Shown: positions 8,965 through 17,027 of the stretch, piece after piece | How positions within the stretch are numbered: position 1 is the first letter of the stretch | Layout: every line of letters begins with the position of its first letter | From: Treponema sp. | GTDB lineage: Bacteria; Spirochaetota; Spirochaetia; Treponematales; Breznakiellaceae | DNA length: 39,284 nucleotides | Assembly: GCA_031260245.1 (NCBI GenBank) | Contig: JAIRKH010000036.1 | Span: forward strand, 1 to 39,284 | Direction of reading: 5' to 3' | Made by a program: the position numbers and the translations under genes | The notes under the pieces: generated by a model | Told to the model about the DNA's origin: nothing | The model's input: only the letters and a program-made list of their open reading frames with translations | The model's database searches: none

Positions 8965-10146
8965 TCAAAATAAAAGTCCCGCCAAGGATGGTATTGATAT
9001 GAAATTACCTATTGCGCCGCCTATGGACGAAAGAAAAAACACCAAGAGCGCTTTAAGGATGCGGTTCCGATAGATTCCCTTGATACTGGAGACGTCCTCA
9101 TAAATGGTTTCCGCGTCAGACACGCGGGGCGGGCGTACCCAGGCTTGGGTTATTCCAGAGAAAAGCCCCACGCTAATGACCGGGCTGAGTGTACCTATGG
9201 GCGCGCCAAAAAAAGACGCGAGAATCGACAACGGATGCCCCAGAGCGACAAGAGCGCCTAAAGCCGCGAGGGAACCGTTCAATATGAGCCACCTGCCGAG
9301 CATAACAAGACTCTGCTCCGGACCTACGCGAAAGAAGCCGACCGCGGCAAGCCCTAATATGACGGCGGGAATGAGCCAAGGCGACAACTTTGACAAGAGA
9401 TTTCTGGGAGGGACGACGTTCAGATTTGCGACGTCTGTACTTTCTTGACCGTCCGCTATTTTTTCAAGGCAAGCCTGTATACCCTTGAGATGCCCGGCGC
9501 CCACAACGGCTATTTGCTTAACGCCCTCTCCGCCCGCTGACCATATCTTGGCGGCAAGATAACAATCCCTCTCGTCGATGAGGGTTACCTTGACTGGCGA
9601 AAGATATTCCGATAGATCTTTCATTATGTCGTCAAGTTCGCTTCGATTTTTGAGGGCTTCGATTTCCTCCTCGCTCATTTTTTCCGTGGCAAAAGCGCTC
9701 GACAGGAGAGACGCGAGGAGTTTCATTTTATTCCAGAAACCGCAGCTTGCCCAAGCTCTGCGGAGGGTTACATGAATCTCGCGGTCGCACAGCGCAAACG
9801 GAATACCGAGAGCCTGCGCCGTCTCAATGGCGGCTTTCATTTCGTCCCCGGGCTGAACGCCCGTATTTTGTCCCATACGCCGCTGAAAACCAGCCAACAC
9901 AAGGTTCACCATGAGAAGAAATCCCCTGCCCTCTTTAAAAATCTTCACGATGTCACGCTTCTCCCAGCTGTCCCTTTCAGTTATAGCTTTATACCTGCTC
10001 TCGTCCAACTCGACGCAAACCATGCCGGGACTCTCTTCTCTGACCGCCTGTGTTACCTCGTCAATGCTCTCCCTTGAAACGTGCGCGGTTCCAATGAGGA
10101 TAATTTCTCTCCTTTGCAAAGAAAGGGTTGTCCTTGTTTCATTCAT
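8965..10146 (-). CDS. TraB/PrgY-family membrane protein
   Basis: About 393 residues from the ATG at 10144-10146 (MNETRTTLSL). The N-terminal half carries the family signature: IGTAHVSRES near the start, VCVELDESRY, a conserved ERDCYLA segment and the second GxxH motif VVGAGHLKGI. The C-terminal third has about four hydrophobic helices (WLIPAVILGLAAVGFF, LVMLGRWLILNGSLAALGAL and others), as in bacterial and archaeal TraB proteins. The family is related to Tiki-type peptidases; PrgY of Enterococcus limits pheromone activity. The substrate here is unknown. Longer starts (ATG at 10155, TTG at 10182) are possible, but both fall inside the likely promoter. There is no Shine-Dalgarno. Confidence 0.8.
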   Translation of the reverse strand: MNETRTTLSLQRREIILIGTAHVSRESIDEVTQAVREESPGMVCVELDESRYKAITERDSWEKRDIVKIFKEGRGFLLMVNLVLAGFQRRMGQNTGVQPGDEMKAAIETAQALGIPFALCDREIHVTLRRAWASCGFWNKMKLLASLLSSAFATEKMSEEEIEALKNRSELDDIMKDLSEYLSPVKVTLIDERDCYLAAKIWSAGGEGVKQIAVVGAGHLKGIQACLEKIADGQESTDVANLNVVPPRNLLSKLSPWLIPAVILGLAAVGFFRVGPEQSLVMLGRWLILNGSLAALGALVALGHPLSILASFFGAPIGTLSPVISVGLFSGITQAWVRPPRVSDAETIYEDVSSIKGIYRNRILKALLVFFLSSIGGAIGNFISIPSLAGLLF

Positions 10147-10153
10147 GACAATC

Positions 10154-10182
10154 ATTTTATACAATAACGCGACGATAGACAA
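10154..10182 (-). promoter_or_regulatory. Promoter placing the traB-like start codon at +1 (leaderless)
   Basis: On the minus strand TTGTCT (10177-10182), 17 bases, TAAAAT (10154-10159), then 7 bases to ATG. Transcription would begin at or within a base of the start codon. Confidence 0.5.
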
Positions 10183-10224
10183 GCGCCATTGGCGCGCTCC
10201 TATTTAGCCGCTTATCGGTCGCGC

Positions 10225-11583
10225 CTAAATTTTAATCTTTTTCGTTCCATATTTTCTCGATAACTTTTTGACTGTCAAAACGACGGCGATGGTGAGAGGG
10301 ATACACGCCCCAAACCACGCCAATGGGCTTGCGAAACAGATACCGGTAAAACCGAAGAGCGCCGACAGGAAAATTGCGGCGAACGTCCGCATGAAAAGCT
10401 CCATGATACCCGCTATGGTAGGCACGATGCTGTTACCGAGACCTTGCAAGGATTGCCGCGCTATGAAAAGCCACGAGAGAAAAATGTAAAGACTACCGTT
10501 TATTTTAAGGTAAAAGTGGGAGAGTTCTACGGCTTCGGTCTGCCCCGCGCCCAGAAATAAGGCGGAGATATGCCGTCCCGCGAAGAAGTAGAGCGCGCCC
10601 ATGAACAGACTAAAAGAGCCGGATATGGCGAAGCATTGAACGACGCCTTTCTTGATACGGTCGATGCGTTTTGCGCCGAAGTTCTGCGCCGAGTAGGTCG
10701 TCATGGCCGCGCCGAACGACGCTAAAGGCATCGACGCCACCATGTCAATTTTCTGAGACGCGGCGAAAGCCGCGATTGCTATGGAGCTTTGCAGATTGTT
10801 CAGCGCGAAAGTAACCGCGACTGCGCCGATAGCGATGATGCTCATCTGGAATCCCATAGGGAGAGCCACGCGGATATGCCCCCATATTTCCCGCATATCG
10901 AGCTTCCAATCCTCTTTTGAGACGCAGAGGGTTGGGAATTTCCTGATGATATAAAATACACAGAGCAGGCCCGCGATGATTTGCGCTATGACTGTGGCGT
11001 AAGCCGCTCCTTCAACGCCTGTCTTGAATATCAAGATGAATGTAAAATCGAGTATGATATTGATAATGCAAGCTATGACCAGGGCTATGAGCGGCGTTAC
11101 GCTATCGCCCACAGCCCTCATCATGTTGGAGCAAATGTTGAACAGCAGAGCCGCGGGGAAACCCCAATAGATAACGATGATGTAGGCGTATGCGGCGTCG
11201 AAGATTTCTTGCGGCGTATTGAGCAGTACCAAAAGAGGACGCGCCGATAAAACGCTTATGAGCATAAGCAGAGCGGTCATACAGGCTCCAAGAACGACGC
11301 TGGTCGCGAAACTTTTCTTGACGCCCTGCCTGTCGCCTGCGCCGAAGCGCTGGGACGTTGTAATGGAAAGTCCCTGCGTAAACCCCATCATAAAACCCAT
11401 GATAAGAAAGTTGATGCTTCCCGTGCAACCGACGGCCGCAAGCGCAGCGACGCCTATGGTACGCCCCACAATTAGCGTGTCAGCCATATTATAAAACTGT
11501 TGAAACAGATTCCCAATAAGCAGAGGAACCGTAAAGCCGACTATTAAAAGCGCGGGATTTCCCACGGTTAGATTTTTTACCAT
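10225..11583 (-). CDS. MATE family multidrug efflux transporter
   Basis: 452 residues with 12 predicted membrane helices in two MatE halves. The N-terminus (PLLIGNLFQQFYNMADTLIV, then GFMMGFTQGLSITTSQRFGA) is typical of the DinF/NorM-type MATE exporters common in Firmicutes and spirochaetes, which export cationic compounds using a Na+ or H+ gradient. The second half repeats the pattern (PLASFGAAMTTYSAQNFGA). The ATG at 11581-11583 follows an in-frame TGA and has no clear ribosome site. The gene is 42 bases after the traB-like promoter region on the same strand and divergent from transketolase. The substrate cannot be inferred. Confidence 0.9.
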   Translation of the reverse strand: MVKNLTVGNPALLIVGFTVPLLIGNLFQQFYNMADTLIVGRTIGVAALAAVGCTGSINFLIMGFMMGFTQGLSITTSQRFGAGDRQGVKKSFATSVVLGACMTALLMLISVLSARPLLVLLNTPQEIFDAAYAYIIVIYWGFPAALLFNICSNMMRAVGDSVTPLIALVIACIINIILDFTFILIFKTGVEGAAYATVIAQIIAGLLCVFYIIRKFPTLCVSKEDWKLDMREIWGHIRVALPMGFQMSIIAIGAVAVTFALNNLQSSIAIAAFAASQKIDMVASMPLASFGAAMTTYSAQNFGAKRIDRIKKGVVQCFAISGSFSLFMGALYFFAGRHISALFLGAGQTEAVELSHFYLKINGSLYIFLSWLFIARQSLQGLGNSIVPTIAGIMELFMRTFAAIFLSALFGFTGICFASPLAWFGACIPLTIAVVLTVKKLSRKYGTKKIKI

Positions 11584-11749
11584 TAACTTAAAGCTTGTAC
11601 TCTTTTGGGTAAAGTTTCAAGACCCGATTCTAAAGGTTCACCCGTCGTTTCTTTGTGTTTCATAAGGGAAAATGAAAAGGTATATAGACAATCAAACCAT
11701 AATTACATTACACTATTAGAAAATATTGGAAATAATGAAGGAGTTTTTT

Positions 11750-13717
11750 ATGGATGAAATTATTATGGAGAAAAAGGAATATCTGGGAAAAATAGCGTTG
11801 ACCGTACGGACCTTAAGCATGGACGCCGTTCAGAAGGCGAATTCCGGGCATCCGGGGCTTCCGTTAGGCGCGGCGGAACTAGGCGCAGCGCTTTACGGAG
11901 AGATTCTCAAACACGACCCGTCCGACCCAAAATGGGCTGACCGAGACCGTTTCGTACTTTCCGCGGGACACGGCTCTATGTTCCTCTACAGCCTCCTCTA
12001 TCTTTCGGGGTATAAGGACCTTACTCTGGACGACGTCAAGACGTTTCGGCAAATCGGCTCGCGGGCGCCGGGGCATCCTGAATACGGGCTTACCGGCGGC
12101 GTGGAAACTACCACAGGTCCCCTTGGACAAGGCTTCGCTACGGCCGTCGGCATGGCGATAGCCGAAGCCATGCTCGCCGCCCGGTTTAATACCGCGGAGA
12201 GCGCGATTGTCGACCATTACACGTACGCGCTCTGCGGAGACGGCTGTCTTCAAGAAGGCGTATCTGGAGAGGCGAGCTCCCTCGCGGGACATCTCGGACT
12301 TGGCAAACTCGTCGTGTTTTACGACTCCAATAAGATTACCATTGATGGAAGCGTGGACTTATCCTTTACCGAGGATGTCGCGGCGCGGTATCGCGCCTAT
12401 GGATGGCAGGTATTGAACGGCTCGATGTACGATTTTGACGAGATATTCCGCCTTGTCGCGGAGGCGAAGGCTGAAACCGCGAAGCCCAGTCTTATTATCC
12501 TCAAGTCTATCATCGGCAAGGGAGCGCCTCGTAAGCAGAACACGGCCGACGCTCACGGCGCGCCTTTAGGAGTCGACGAGGTTGCGGCGGCTAAAGCCGC
12601 TCTGGGCGTAAGCGGCGATTTCTTCGTCGCGCCGGAAGCGGTCGCGTATTTCGAGACGAAACGAGTTGAATGGAAGAAGAACCACGGGGATTGGCAAAGG
12701 AAGTTTGAGTCATGGTCAAGGAAGAATCCGGAGAAACGCGCTGAATGGGATTTATTTTATTCAGGCGCGTATACGCCTGCGGATATGCCGTCCTACACTG
12801 TGGGCGATAAGATAGCCACGCGCGCCGCTGGCGCCAAGGCGCTTCGCTCGATAGCCGCGGTCAACCAGAACTTAGTCGGCGGGTCCGCGGACTTGAAGGG
12901 TCCGAACGCCGTAGGTTTCGACGCCGCGCCTTTTTCCAATAACGACCGCCTCGGCAGGTACCTGCACTTCGGCGTCCGAGAATTTGCGATGGCCGCGATT
13001 TCCAATGGGATTATTCTACATGGGGGACTCCGCGCGTTTTGCGCCACGTTCATGGTATTCGCGGACTATTTGCGCCCTGCGCTCCGCTTATCCGCGCTGA
13101 TGAAGCAACCGGTTATCTACGTCTTCACCCACGATTCCATTTACGTGGGCGAAGACGGACCCACGCATCAGCCTGTGGAAACCCTAGCGGCGCTCCGCGT
13201 CGTTCCGGAACTAACGGTTCTCCGACCTGGAGACGCGGAGGAGACGACCGTCGCTTGGGAAATGGCTATGGAAAACAGAAACGGACCCACGGTTTTGGCG
13301 CTCTCGCGGCAGAACGTCTCGGTTTTCCCAAAGGACGACCCGGATTGGGAGAACACTATCAGAACAGGCGCTTACATCGTCAGGAGAGTGGATAATCCGG
13401 ATACGGTGATAATCGGTACAGGATCCGAAGTGAACCTTGCGTTGTCAGCCGCGGCTGCGGTTGACAAGGAGGGTAAAAGGACGCAAGTTGTGTCGATGAT
13501 ATGCCGGGAGTTGTTTGAGCGGCAACCCGCGCTCATAAGGGACGCCATAGTTCCGCCTTCCGCGCGAGTCGTCGTCGCGGAGGCGGGCGTGAAGAGCGGT
13601 TGGGAAGGGCTTGCAGACGCGATTCTTTCAATAGAGCGTTTCGGCGAGTCCGGTCCCGCGGACAAGACCGCGGAACGTCTGGGTTTCACAGTCGAAGCCT
13701 TGACTAAACTGGTATAA
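11750..13717 (+). CDS. tkt: Transketolase
   Basis: 655 residues, the normal length. It transfers two-carbon ketol units in the pentose phosphate pathway using thiamine diphosphate. Visible motifs are NSGHPGLPLGAAELGAALYG at the N-terminus, GPLGQGFATAVGMA, the ThDP/metal motif GDGCLQEGVSGEA...YDSNKITIDG, and in the pyrimidine domain YVFTHDSIYVGEDGPTHQPV. The start is the ATG of MDEIIMEKKEY, 6 bases after GAAGGAG; a TTG frame 24 bases upstream overlaps that site and is unlikely. It stands alone, divergent from the MATE gene, and its 3' end is followed by a repeat-rich gap. Confidence 0.97.
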   Translation: MDEIIMEKKEYLGKIALTVRTLSMDAVQKANSGHPGLPLGAAELGAALYGEILKHDPSDPKWADRDRFVLSAGHGSMFLYSLLYLSGYKDLTLDDVKTFRQIGSRAPGHPEYGLTGGVETTTGPLGQGFATAVGMAIAEAMLAARFNTAESAIVDHYTYALCGDGCLQEGVSGEASSLAGHLGLGKLVVFYDSNKITIDGSVDLSFTEDVAARYRAYGWQVLNGSMYDFDEIFRLVAEAKAETAKPSLIILKSIIGKGAPRKQNTADAHGAPLGVDEVAAAKAALGVSGDFFVAPEAVAYFETKRVEWKKNHGDWQRKFESWSRKNPEKRAEWDLFYSGAYTPADMPSYTVGDKIATRAAGAKALRSIAAVNQNLVGGSADLKGPNAVGFDAAPFSNNDRLGRYLHFGVREFAMAAISNGIILHGGLRAFCATFMVFADYLRPALRLSALMKQPVIYVFTHDSIYVGEDGPTHQPVETLAALRVVPELTVLRPGDAEETTVAWEMAMENRNGPTVLALSRQNVSVFPKDDPDWENTIRTGAYIVRRVDNPDTVIIGTGSEVNLALSAAAAVDKEGKRTQVVSMICRELFERQPALIRDAIVPPSARVVVAEAGVKSGWEGLADAILSIERFGESGPADKTAERLGFTVEALTKLV

Positions 13718-13947
13718 TTAAACGACTTCGTACATGGAGGGGAAGGTACGCTTTCCAAAACGGAGGCGGCTGACCCCTTGCCGCACCTCCTACGCGGGAG
13801 CCCCGTTGCGCGGGTCTTCCGCTACCCCAGCTTGTGCGCGGCTACGCCTCGACCGCGCCTGCGGTACCAGACGCTTTGTAGCCGTATGTCTGACGACGCC
13901 TACAGGGACGCGACGACCCCTTTCGGACAACGCCCTGTGAGAAATCG
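13718..13947. other. GC-rich intergenic region with repeat
   Basis: 230 bases between transketolase and the radical SAM gene (tail to tail). Short frames on both strands give Arg-rich, low-complexity peptides and are not credible genes. The right end belongs to the dispersed repeat (copy B). No strong terminator with a T run was found for tkt. Confidence 0.5.
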
Positions 13948-13965
13948 TTAAACAGGCGAAGCCTG
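13921..13965. repeat. Dispersed intergenic repeat, copy B, overlapping the radical SAM stop codon
   Basis: TTTCGGACAACGCCCTGTGA followed by AAATCGTTAAACAGGC and the hairpin ACAGGC-GAA-GCCTGT (13951-13965). It matches copy A over about 37 bases, with the core TCGTTAAACAGGC identical. On the minus strand it encodes the last residues of the radical SAM protein (QASPV) and its stop codon. Confidence 0.6.
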
Positions 13966-15006
13966 TAACATTCTGTTTATACAAGTTAATATGGAATCTT
14001 TTTTTTCACTCCATAAATGTATGGCGCCGCCGTTGCAATATTTATAATCTTTACAATCTCTACAGATTCCCGCTCTCGTCCAATTACGATTCCTCATGAT
14101 TTCAAACCGATTATTCCATACTTCCACAAAGCTGTCGTCGTAAATATTTCCTTGCGTGAAACTTCGATTGATGTTTGGACACGCTGATATTGAGCCGTCT
14201 ACCAGAACCGAAGCTATGTTTATCCCGGCCCGACAGAAAAAGTAAGAATCCCGTACCTGCCTTTCATATTTACCGACATACGCTTCGCAACTAAACTTGA
14301 CGTCGATTTCTTTTCGGGAAGATGCGATAAAATCCATCAGCGCTCTTAATTCTTCAGAGGTTAGCGCCAGTTCGGTATTGTTTACAGCTCTTCCAATCGG
14401 AGCTATCGTAAACAACCGCCACGCTTTTACTTTTCTCAAAATCAAAAAATTTTTAAGACCGTCCAGCTCGCTGACGTTCTTCCGATTGACGCACGTAACG
14501 ACGTCATAGGTCAGACCTTTCGTAGATACAACCAAATCCAGCGCCTTGACCACGTTCTCAAAACTTCTCTTGTTCGCCCTTATCCAGTTGTGGTTATCTT
14601 CGAGCCCGTCGAGGCTGACGGTTATGCTACCCATTCCCGCCGCGAGCAATTGGGCGTGAACGTCAGGGGTATAGGCGTAGCCGTTAGTAACGATTCCCCA
14701 TCGGAAATCGTGTTCTCTCAAGACTTTGCCGCATGAAGCCAGGTCTTTCCGTAGCAAGGGTTCGCCGCCCGTTATAACTACTGTTATATCGCCGCTTTTA
14801 TACATGGATTTCAAGGGTAGAATCGCGCGTAAGAAATCGTCGAAAGGTATATCTGGCGTTGTTGAATCAGAGGCGCAATCCGACCCGCAATGCAAACACC
14901 GTAAATTACACCGATGGGTACATTCCCAAAACAGATAGTTCAGTTCATGCAGCTTCGTTTCGTTTCGTCTAAAGACGCGGTGAATATAGGGAAGGATCTT
15001 ATTCAT
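13948..15006 (-). CDS. Radical SAM/SPASM enzyme paired with a small lipoprotein
   Basis: 352 residues. Radical SAM cluster Cys33, Cys37, Cys40 (CNLRCLHC), SAM-binding GGEP at 80-83, and a C-terminal SPASM region with Cys258, 276, 315, 318, 324 and 342 (CRDCKDYKYC), which should bind auxiliary Fe-S clusters. Such enzymes typically modify a peptide or protein encoded next door. The ATG overlaps the stop of the upstream lipoprotein gene by 8 bases (ATGAATAA), so translation is coupled and there is no separate ribosome site. From memory, the pair matches the TIGRFAM pairing rSAM_w_lipo / lipo_with_rSAM (TIGR04133/TIGR04134) known from Bacteroidetes and some treponemes; this was not checked. The reaction is unknown. 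The C-terminus QASPV comes from a dispersed repeat and may replace the original end. Confidence 0.85.
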   Translation of the reverse strand: MNKILPYIHRVFRRNETKLHELNYLFWECTHRCNLRCLHCGSDCASDSTTPDIPFDDFLRAILPLKSMYKSGDITVVITGGEPLLRKDLASCGKVLREHDFRWGIVTNGYAYTPDVHAQLLAAGMGSITVSLDGLEDNHNWIRANKRSFENVVKALDLVVSTKGLTYDVVTCVNRKNVSELDGLKNFLILRKVKAWRLFTIAPIGRAVNNTELALTSEELRALMDFIASSRKEIDVKFSCEAYVGKYERQVRDSYFFCRAGINIASVLVDGSISACPNINRSFTQGNIYDDSFVEVWNNRFEIMRNRNWTRAGICRDCKDYKYCNGGAIHLWSEKKDSILTCINRMLQASPV

Positions 15007-15400
15007 TCAGGAGTATATATTCATTCAGAAGTATATCACCCAAGGTTATTTTATTTTTCGTTAGATTAACGGAGATTTCTTTTCCTTGGTATGAACCGTT
15101 TTTCGTGCCGTCTATGTCTTCAAACGTTATGACGCAAACGTCTTCTTGCGGGACGTAGAACTGAAATCCTCCGCCTTCGTCCGTCAGTTCATATTGATAC
15201 AGCTCTGCGGCCGAGACTTTTATTCCTTTAATCGGAGCGTTCGTCGCTTCCGATTTTACGACGCCCCGTATGAGAACGTCCATCCCCATCGCCTGCGGGG
15301 GTCCGTAACACGCTTGAAACGTCAACGCCGTAGCGGTTAATCCTAATCCAGTGCAAACCTTTCTTACTATTCTGCGGACCGCTTGTTTTGTTTTCTTCAT
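14999..15400 (-). CDS. Small lipoprotein, likely partner or substrate of the radical SAM enzyme
   Basis: 133 residues. A basic N-terminus (MKKTKQAVRRIVRK), a hydrophobic stretch and the lipobox TFQAC give a mature protein starting CYGPPQAMG. The rest is one small beta-sandwich like the carboxypeptidase regulatory (CarboxypepD_reg-like) fold: LIRGVVKSEATNAPIKGIKV...GGGFQFYV. GGAGG lies 7 bases before the ATG at 15398-15400; a longer frame reaching 15448 has no such site. The gene overlaps the radical SAM gene and is first in the pair. The CYGPP start fits the 'radical SAM-associated putative lipoprotein' family as I remember it. An 18-bp tandem duplication gives a doubled C-terminus (ILLNEYILLNE). 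Which residues are modified, if any, cannot be seen. Confidence 0.75.
   Translation of the reverse strand: MKKTKQAVRRIVRKVCTGLGLTATALTFQACYGPPQAMGMDVLIRGVVKSEATNAPIKGIKVSAAELYQYELTDEGGGFQFYVPQEDVCVITFEDIDGTKNGSYQGKEISVNLTKNKITLGDILLNEYILLNE
15001..15036. repeat. 18-bp tandem duplication at the lipoprotein/radical SAM overlap
   Basis: ATTCATTCAGGAGTATAT (15001-15018) is followed directly by ATTCATTCAGAAGTATAT (15019-15036), one mismatch. It adds six residues (YILLNE after DILLNE) and creates a second ATG (15024), whose five-codon frame ends in a TGA one base before the real radical SAM start. Confidence 0.9.
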
Positions 15401-15510
15401 AGGATTTCCTCCATAAGCTATACTATCATTTCCGTTGTCTCTTGTCAATTAATTATTTCATTCCGACCGTCTCTTAAAAATCTCTACTTTTCTAAAATTT
15501 TGTTTTATAA

Positions 15511-15516
15511 TATAAT
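15511..15516 (+). promoter_or_regulatory. -10 box placing the hisS start codon at +1 (leaderless)
   Basis: Two overlapping TATAAT boxes (15506-15511 and 15511-15516). The second lies exactly 7 bases before the hisS ATG, leaving no room for a ribosome site. The -35 region (TTTTCT at 15488) is poor. Confidence 0.55.
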
Positions 15517-15523
15517 CGTTTCT

Positions 15524-16840
15524 ATGTTCATTGAACCAAAAATATTGAAAGGTTTCCGAGACTCTTTACCGTCCGCGGAGATTGAAAAGCGCGGGCTTAT
15601 CGAGAAGATAGAAACTTTATTCCGTTCATTTGGGTTTGTTCCTATAGACACGCCCGCGTTGGAGTATGCGGAGATTCTGTTGGGCAAAGGAGGCGGTGAA
15701 ACCGAGAAACAGGTTTATCGGTTTACCGATAACGGCGGGCGGGACGTAGCGTTGAGATTTGACCTGACTGTACCGTTCGCTCGTTTTGTCGCCGAACACC
15801 GTGTGCCCATGCCCTTCAAGCGCTACCATATCGCCAAGGTATGGCGCGGGGAGAACGCCCAGCGCGGGCGGTACCGCGAGTTTACCCAGTGCGACTTTGA
15901 CGTTATAGGCGTAGATAACGCGGGGGGGGATTTTGAAATCCTCTTGATGATAGACTCCGCGCTTAAGGCTTTGGGCGTTGGGGACGCGACAATCCGCGTC
16001 AACCACCGCGGGTTGTTCAACCAATTCTTAACGCGACTTGGCGTTCAGGAAAAATCAGGGGAAGTCCTGCATCTAGTTGATAAGCTCGCCAAGGTAGGGC
16101 GGGGCGCTGTTTTAGAAGGGCTTACTAAAACCGTCGGCGGCGCCGCGGAAAAGATCCTTGACTTTATCGAGTCCAAGGGAAGGTTTGAGGACGTTTTGGC
16201 GAAAATCACGGAAATGGCGGGCGAAAAGGCGACTGTTCACGCGGAACGACTCGCTCTTCTTCATAAATTCATGAAAGACGCCGAAGCGTCGGCTTCCCTT
16301 GTTCTGGACCCAAGCATAACGCGAGGTTTGGATTACTACACGGGCGTTGTTTACGAAACCTTTCTCAATGGGCTTCCTGAAATAGGTTCGGTGTGTTCAG
16401 GCGGGCGATACGACGACCTTGCGGGACTCTATTCAAAGGAAGGTGTGAGCGGCGTGGGAGCAAGCGTAGGTTTGGACAGGCTCATTGCGGCGCAGGAAGC
16501 CCTCGGTAAACCGCGGACCCAATCCTCGTATGTTCATGTAGTGGTCGCGTGCATGGACGAAGCAATGTTCGGTGTTTACCAGAACGCGGCGCGGAAGTTC
16601 AGAGACGCAGGCGTGAATTGCGAGGTTCTCTTAAAGAAGACGGATAAACTCGCGAAGCAATACATACTCGCTGAAAAAAAAGGAGCGGCATGGATGGTCG
16701 TCTACAACGGCGGCGTCTTTACCCTTAGAAATTTGAAAACAAGGGAAAACAAAAGTTTCCAATCAGCGGAAGAGGCGGTCAAGGCGGTTTTGAGCGGCGG
16801 CGTTGAAAGGGAATTAAGGAAAAATGACGCTTTCTCCTAG
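15524..16840 (+). CDS. hisS: Histidyl-tRNA synthetase
   Basis: 438 residues, class II aminoacyl-tRNA synthetase that charges tRNA-His. Motif 2 (FKRYHIAKVWRGENAQRGRY...FTQCDFD), the histidine-specific loop (SITRGLDYYTGVVYE) and motif 3 (GGRYDDLAG...GVGASVGLDRL) are all present, followed by the C-terminal anticodon-binding domain (about 340-430). The start is MFIEPKILKGFRD at 15524, as in other HisRS; the open frame runs upstream to 15383, but that part crosses the divergent lipoprotein gene and is not protein-like. There is no Shine-Dalgarno. It is divergent from the lipoprotein/radical SAM pair. The promoter of the next gene begins 16 bases after its stop. Confidence 0.97.
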   Translation: MFIEPKILKGFRDSLPSAEIEKRGLIEKIETLFRSFGFVPIDTPALEYAEILLGKGGGETEKQVYRFTDNGGRDVALRFDLTVPFARFVAEHRVPMPFKRYHIAKVWRGENAQRGRYREFTQCDFDVIGVDNAGGDFEILLMIDSALKALGVGDATIRVNHRGLFNQFLTRLGVQEKSGEVLHLVDKLAKVGRGAVLEGLTKTVGGAAEKILDFIESKGRFEDVLAKITEMAGEKATVHAERLALLHKFMKDAEASASLVLDPSITRGLDYYTGVVYETFLNGLPEIGSVCSGGRYDDLAGLYSKEGVSGVGASVGLDRLIAAQEALGKPRTQSSYVHVVVACMDEAMFGVYQNAARKFRDAGVNCEVLLKKTDKLAKQYILAEKKGAAWMVVYNGGVFTLRNLKTRENKSFQSAEEAVKAVLSGGVERELRKNDAFS

Positions 16841-16855
16841 CTCTCACGCGCTCTA

Positions 16856-16884
16856 TTGACAAAATGCGGAAAAACTAATATAAG
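16856..16884 (+). promoter_or_regulatory. Sigma-70 promoter for the TPR protein
   Basis: TTGACA (16856-16861), 17 bases, TATAAG (16879-16884). The start would be near 16891, giving an unusually long leader of about 135 bases before the ATG at 17028. No riboswitch fold was recognised in that leader. Confidence 0.65.
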
Positions 16885-17027
16885 TAATATCTGTGAATCT
16901 GTTATATGCGGCGTATCATGCCCGGCGCGTAATCCCGCCTTCATTAACGGACTAAACTTTTAAAAAATAAGCCGGACCCTTATGCCATGTGCGCAGGCGT
17001 TCACAAATAAAGGGGATTTGTTTGACA

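Noticed and set aside
8830-8975. Short frames between the pectate lyase operon and the traB-like gene
   Set aside because: Fewer than 25 codons each, weak or missing start signals; kept only as a note in the intergenic entry.
13734-13940. Small plus-strand frame of 68 codons after transketolase
   Set aside because: Arg/Pro-rich low-complexity product in a GC-rich repeat region; no ribosome site at a useful distance.
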